NCBI GenBank assembly: GCA_964553745.1
Contig: CAZKLD010000008.1
Location: 18,644-82,643, forward strand
Length of the DNA stretch: 64,000 nt
From: STC-113 sp964553745
GTDB lineage: Bacteria > Patescibacteriota > Gracilibacteria > BD1-5 > UBA2023
Direction: 5' to 3'
This document shows, piece after piece, positions 58,977-64,000 of the stretch (its first letter is position 1; every line of letters starts with the position of its first letter). A program made the position numbers and the translations under genes. Below the pieces are notes generated by a model. That model saw only the letters and a list, made by a program, of their open reading frames with translations. It was not told where the DNA came from and did no database searches.

Positions 58977-60242
58977 ATGAAAAAATATATACTGATATTG
59001 ACATCATTGATCATCCTCTCCATCCCCTCAGTAAATGCTGAAGGAGCTTGTTTGCTGAAAGACTGACCATGAGAATGAGTCAAGAATTATATCACCGATC
59101 TTGCAACTGCGCTTTCTGAGATTCAAAAAGATGCTTCTAGTTCTGATTGTTGAACATCTTGAACATGATCTTTTGATAATTTAACATGAAATACGAATAA
59201 GGCAGTACAAGAAATGACAGCTGATGTGAATCAGATATTGACCCCGGATTGATTCCTTTCTTCTTGGGAATTCAATATCGCGCCATTATTCTGGTGAAAA
59301 GTACCGGATCAATTCTACAGAGACCATGATTTCATAGAAAAACAGACAGATAAGATCAATACGACACAGAAGGCAGTTGGAGCGAAATGCGCATTATGAT
59401 TGGCTCCAAAATCAAGCAGCCTGGTCAATATTGCCAATAAATATAAGATTGATGCCAAGAGCCTGAGTTCGATCTTGTGATGATTCAGGAAAATGAATAA
59501 CAAATGAATCGCACTCTTCAGATGTACTGTAGTCGGCAGCATGTCATCATGTGAAAGCAGCGATACTGAGAATCCATTTTATACAAGCATAACACAGGAT
59601 TATGATGAGAGCGCGCTCAGCGCCTGTGTTGCCGAAGACAAATGAATGGCTGAATTATGAGAAAAGATTTGAAAGATTTTCAATTGAGATTTCTGATTCT
59701 GACAGATCACAAAATGAATAGAAGATTGGAAGAAATCCTTAAGGCTACTAAGCGGAGTCACATGAGGCTGATGAGAAGCATATGCCCAAAAAGAAAGAGA
59801 ACTCCTAGCTAAAGAATTATCTAGACAGTGACTCAGCGCAACACAGGCTAGCGCTGTTCTAAAGAATTTGGAATGCATGAATAATAATACTGAGACAATC
59901 AGCCAATGCATATTCAAATCTATAAGCTGATGAATCAGCCGGCTCAAAGGAGCTATAACTCAGGCGTTCACAGATGTGAATAAGCAAATCTGACAGGCAG
60001 ATGATGTTAAATATGAAAGGCGGTATTTCGAGCAATATGATACTATAGCGAGCGAAATAAAATCTCAATATGACAATTTCAAGATACTAATAACTATTCA
60101 GAACAAAAAATCCGATATCGCTATCGCGAATCTGATACAATTGCACAAGAATCTGATCGAAACAAACGAAGAGCTCAAAAAAACAATCAAGCCTGCCGGC
60201 GAAGCTTGTCGCAAGCAATGACAAGACATTCCGTGTCCTTAA
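58977..60242 (+). CDS. Secreted Cys-containing protein
   Basis: 421 residues with a clear signal peptide (ILILTSLIILSIPSVNAEGA). Cys pairs along the chain (DASSSDCGTSG, KCALGLAPKS, FRCTVVGSMSSCES, KNLECMNNN, EACRKQGQDIPCP) and a helical C-terminal half (KQIGQADDVKYERRYFEQYD). Directly follows 57365-58975 and probably works with it. No family recognised. Confidence 0.72.
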
Positions 60243-60253
60243 ATTATCATATG

Positions 60254-60290
60254 AATAAACAATCTCCTCAAAATGAGGAGATTGTTTATT
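60254..60290. terminator. Convergent terminator
   Basis: AATAAACAATCTCCTC-aaaat-GAGGAGATTGTTTATT, between the secreted gene and the dnaB stop. Confidence 0.85.
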
Positions 60291-60306
60291 GTTGATTGGA
60301 GTTATA

Positions 60307-61650
60307 TTAATTGAATATATCTGAGATATTCTCTCATTTTTCGACATCGTAGAATCTCATGAATTTCTTCTCGAATCTGAGATCAACTTGTCAAACTGGT
60401 CAGTTACGATTTTTACGGACAAAGACATTTGTTAGTCATTTGTTTTCTGAGAATTCATCATAATAATCTTCACGATAAAGCATGAGTACGATATCGGCAT
60501 CTTGCTCAATACCTCATGATTCACGAAGATCGGACAATATAGGCTCTTTGCTTGTTCTGGATTCTACTCAACGAGACAACTGAGATAATGCGATTACAGG
60601 AACATTAAGCTCACGCGCCATTCACTTTATTCAACGGCTTATTTCTGATACCTCTTGAACACGATTCATCGGATTTCCTCATGACATGAGCTGCAGGTAA
60701 TCGATAACTATAAGATCAAGACCGGATTCCATCTTCAGACGACGGGCTTTTGATTTGATTTCGAGCAATCATCCGCCAGCAGAATCATCTATGAAAATCT
60801 GTGCTTTTGAAAGTTTTTCAAGCGCATCTCACATTTTCATGAATTCCTCATCTTCAAGCAATCATTTCTGCAATTTCCAGCTATCGACTCACATCGAAGA
60901 ACAAATCATACGATCAGTAAGCTGCTCCTTGCTCATTTCCAGAGAAAATATTGCGACATTCCTTCAGCTGACTCATATATTTTGCGCTATATTCAGGGCG
61001 AATGCAGTCTTTCACATTGAAGGACGTGCAGCCAATATGATCATATCCCCTTTTCTTAGTCCTCAGATCTTATTATCCATTCATTTAAATCATGTCTTTA
61101 TGTGTGAAGCTTCTGCAGCCTCAGGATCTGCGTGTATCTCAGAGAATTCGTCGTATCTGAGATTCAATATATCTTTGATATGCACTAGCTTATTCTGTAT
61201 GAAGGTCTGAGTCACTCAAAAAAGCGCTTGCTCTGACTTTTCAAGATTCTTATTAAGATCAGCCTCTTCATCAAATCAAGCTTGCATGATATCATTTCAA
61301 GCTTTTATCAGTTTGCGCAGAACGCTCTTATTTTTGATTATCTGTCAATACTGGAATATGTTTGCACTTGAGAATACAGAATTTGTAAGCTCGATAAGGT
61401 ATAAGTTTCATCATATCGTATCCAGTTGTCATCTGTCATCCAATACCTCCCTAACAGTCAGAAGGTCTATAGGTTTATTCTTAAGGTAGAGATCTAGCAT
61501 CGCCTTGAAAATAAAACCATGATTCGGCTCATAAAAATCAGCAGGCTCAATAAGAGATGATACCTGAGTGATTCAATCTTTGTCTATAAGAATCGATCCT
61601 AGCACTCATCGCTCAGCGTCAACTGAACTTGGTGGGATTTTCATTGCCAT
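60307..61650 (-). CDS. dnaB: Replicative DNA helicase DnaB
   Basis: 447 residues. N-terminal domain (PPSSVDAERGVLGSILIDKD), Walker A LAARPSMGKTAFALNIAQNI, Walker B DLIVIDYLQLMSG, REISRGIKGMARELNVPVIA-type H3 segment, and SGGIEQDADIVLMLYRED. Unwinds DNA at the fork. 13 bases after the TPR gene on the same strand. An ATG at 61644 gives a two-residue shorter variant. Confidence 0.96.
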
Positions 61651-61663
61651 GGTTGAAGGATTA

Positions 61664-62596
61664 TTATTGTCTGCTAAAATTATTTTCGAGTTCGATTTCG
61701 AGTTTAAGCTTTTCTATTAGCTCATTGACCTTTACGTTATAGGGCTCTATCTGCTTAATCTTAAGAAGAGTCTCAAGCGCATCCTTCCTCTCTTCGAGAT
61801 TTATCAGGTTGAGAGCCTGCAAGTAAAGCATATCGATGCTGCGAGGCGTTTTCTTGAGGTAGAGCTTAGAGAAATGCCTTGAGTCTTCGAAGTTCCCAAG
61901 ATGGTGGGCAAGATTTGCAAGCATTTCAACCGCTTCGACATTATTTTTGTCGATAGAGTGCAATTTTTTATAAATCTCAAACGCAACTTCGTATTTGGAT
62001 TGGATCGACAAAATGAATCATAACTTGAGATAAATCTCAGTATCATGGTCATTTAAGACGATGAGATCTTTATAGATGAATTCCGCCTTTTTATAATCTT
62101 TATCTTTCTCGTACAACGAAGCTAGGAGCAGGTTGAGACTCTTGTTGAATTTTTCGATGCTTAGTCATTCGATGATTTTTGCTTTTGCATCTGAATATTC
62201 TCATCTTCAGATCTTGTTTTTTGCAATTTTAGTGATCTCAGAAATCTCATCTTTCTGGTCTTTCGATAGCTCGATCTCCTTAGCGGGCACTTCTTCAGCC
62301 GGAACGATATTTTCCTCTGGCGACTGATTTTCAATTGTGGCTACAGTACCAGTCTCCAGTAAGCCTTCCTCTTTAATAGCTTCAGGAACGGTAGTTTCCG
62401 TTCACTCGGTCTGCTCAAGGATTGCAGCCTTTATCTCCTCATCATTCAGGTTCTTCCTTTTGGGTTTGATAATGCTTTTAATTCTTGAAAACAATGAAAA
62501 TATCTCAAAAAAGAAATGAAAGAAAATGTATCAGATGTTGATTGCAAGGAAAAGTATTTCCCAACGCAAAATAGAAACAGATAATAAAAAATCCAT
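61664..62596 (-). CDS. Membrane-anchored TPR protein
   Basis: 310 residues. Two adjacent N-terminal hydrophobic segments (WEILFLAINIGYIFFHFFFE), a Glu/Thr-rich linker, and a C-terminal set of TPR-like helices (LLLASLYEKDKDYKKAEFIY; AVEMLANLAHHLGNFEDSRH). Predicted to scaffold protein interactions at the membrane. Precedes dnaB. Confidence 0.78.
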
Positions 62597-62735
62597 ATAA
62601 TATTATTTTTATAAAGTGGTTGATAATATAAGAAGAAAAAGATTTTTTTCAAATTTTTAAAAAATAATCTATCCTTAAATTTGACAAAAGTGGCAATAAA
62701 TGTTTTAATCGGTAATAAAATTCTTAACTAATCTT

Positions 62736-62990
62736 ATGAATCTAAGCAAAAGCGCATTATATAAAGAAGATAGCTCAACAAGTCTAATTTGAATAATTTG
62801 AGTTTTCATCATCTTGATATCATTCATCTGAAACAATCAGACATTGAAATGAGAATATCTAAAATCCAGCATCACTGAAGGGATATATGCAAATGCGCAG
62901 CTTGGCAAAATATACGGATTGAAGGAATGATGACAAGTCCTGAATATAGACTGAAGAGAGTACATAGTTACGGTTATAAGCAAAAAATAA
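62736..62990 (+). CDS. Small single-span membrane protein
   Basis: 84 residues. One transmembrane helix (LIGIIGVFIILISFIGNNQT) then a short extracytoplasmic domain GIYANAQLGKIYGLKEGGQV. Followed by a membrane protein and a prepilin. No family recognised. Confidence 0.65.
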
Positions 62991-63063
62991 GTATTGCAAT
63001 TTTATCCAAATAGATAAAATGGCTTTTAAATATCCATTCATTTAAAGGGCAACTTCAAAAAAA

Positions 63064-63762
63064 ATGCAAGACGTAACACTTAAAATCTCAACCTTACTGC
63101 ATATTCCAGCGATAGATGTGTATTTTTTAGCCATCATCCTCGTAATATTCTTCATTTTTTGCGCACTTTGAATCACCAAGATCTATGAAGTCCTATTCTG
63201 ACTTGTTCTGTGAATAGCCATTTTCATAGTCTTCCAATATCTTCTCTTGAATCCGAATCTCACAATCCCATCATTCATAAATCAATGAGTCGCTAAATAT
63301 ATAGTATGATCATCAATATATCTTATCTTTATTTTGTCTATTCTAATTCCTATCAACGGCAGCCTCCATATCCATGAACCGAAAAATAAAGCAGCAAAAT
63401 ATGCCCAGATATTCCTTTTATCAGTGCTTCTGACAACTTTTTATTTTGCGATAATCATCTGATTCCTTGAAAAAACTTACATCTATACTCTCGACAATGC
63501 ATTCATATTCATAAAGAAAATGGCTTTCTGGACTGAATTTTCAACACAATCCGATATATACAAGATCATACTCAAGAATGTTCCGAACATTACTCTCTTT
63601 TGAGTATTTTTTGTAATTTATAGAGTTACATTCTGAGATCTGGTTAATATGATGCTTGCTGCAACTGTAGATATATTCAAAAAAATGTGAAAGAAATGAT
63701 GAGGCTGAGGCTGAGGAAAACCTGCATGAGGCTGAGGAGATCACTCATGAGGACATCATTAA
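63064..63762 (+). CDS. Polytopic membrane protein with Gly/His tail
   Basis: 232 residues with four or five hydrophobic helices (FLAIILVIFFIFCALGITKI; YLIFILSILIPINGSLHIHE; LFGVFFVIYRVTFGDLVNMM) and a C-terminal tail KKGGGGGGKPAGGGDHSGGH in which most Gly are TGA. The His-rich end may bind metal. Overall similar to CPR-type membrane proteins of unknown role. Confidence 0.7.
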
Positions 63763-63797
63763 TCCGCCCTTACCTTACTTATTATGTATAATTAATT

Positions 63798-64000
63798 ATG
63801 TTTAGGACAAAAAACAACAACGCCTTTACCCTAGTCGAACTCATCGTAGTAATAGTGATCCTTGCGATCCTTGCGACTATAGCCTTCATGTCTTTCTCGG
63901 ATCATTCCTCTTCTGCGAGGGATTCTGCGAGATTGTCGGATACTACGAACATAAGGAAATGAATAGAGCTCCGCCAGGCCATCTGATGATCGATACCCCT
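63798..64000 (+). CDS. Prepilin-like protein, N-terminal fragment
   Basis: 67 codons before the window edge. KNNNAFTLVELIVVIVILAI is the type IV prepilin cleavage/methylation signature (F-T-L-V-E). Together with the prepilin at 45628 it shows a type IV pilus. Runs off the window end. Confidence 0.88.

Overview
The window comes from a Patescibacteria (CPR) genome that translates TGA as glycine (translation table 25), so Candidatus Gracilibacteria (BD1-5) or Absconditabacteria (SR1). This can be read directly. Under the standard code almost every gene is shattered into 60-140 residue pieces. With TGA read as Gly the pieces join into full-length proteins, and TGA falls on invariant glycines: the P-loops of DnaA, ClpC, RadA and thymidine kinase, IMP dehydrogenase loops and the ClpP oxyanion strand. 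Tryptophan is still TGG. All genes end in TAA or TAG. All coordinates below assume this code. DNA is AT-rich and the genes are densely packed.

Layout. 1-4674 (minus): envelope-glycan genes for GDP-fucose and UDP-xylose type sugars (second Gmd-like start, Wzx flippase, fcl, gmd, UDP-glucuronate decarboxylase). 5251-7433 (minus): 2-oxoacid:ferredoxin oxidoreductase KorAB. 7540-9030: a small unknown gene and a XerC/D recombinase, followed by interspersed repeats. 9877-13234 (minus): valS and an HExxH protein. 13360-17112 (plus): an unknown gene, an amidohydrolase and a membrane GGDEF protein, facing a PAS-like protein. 18593-21160 (minus): DUF212/PAP2-like, greA, an anchored unknown protein, nusG, secE. 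21318-22851 (plus): small membrane protein and radA. 23298-24911: secreted GH26-like protein.

25881-32060 (plus): two SLH-domain surface proteins, one of 1,684 residues with CHRD, Ig-like repeat, SLH and C-terminal cupredoxin domains. 32162-32540: tRNA-Ser followed by two hairpin units carrying copies of its 3' end. 32620-39000: HD hydrolase, KH-R3H (Jag/KhpB), TPR-like protein, dnaA, tdk, unknown gene, rsmI; Jag near DnaA resembles an origin neighbourhood. 39097-44967: coiled-coil protein, secreted protein, two paralogous thrombospondin-type-1/DUF1566 proteins with a lipoprotein between them. 45019-47901: clpP, a prepilin, hisS. 48006-51941: a 1,311-residue surface protein with tandem 300-bp repeats.

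51995-54589 (minus): guaB and two paralogous small Cys-motif proteins. 54821-60242 (plus): clpC and two large secreted proteins. 60307-62596 (minus): dnaB and a membrane-anchored TPR protein. 62736-64000 (plus): two membrane proteins and the start of another prepilin.

The picture is an episymbiont-like cell with housekeeping replication, translation and proteolysis genes and a large investment in the cell surface: S-layer proteins, adhesin-like domains, type IV pilins and sugar-nucleotide synthesis. No tRNA-Gly(UCA), the decoder expected for this code, was seen in the window.
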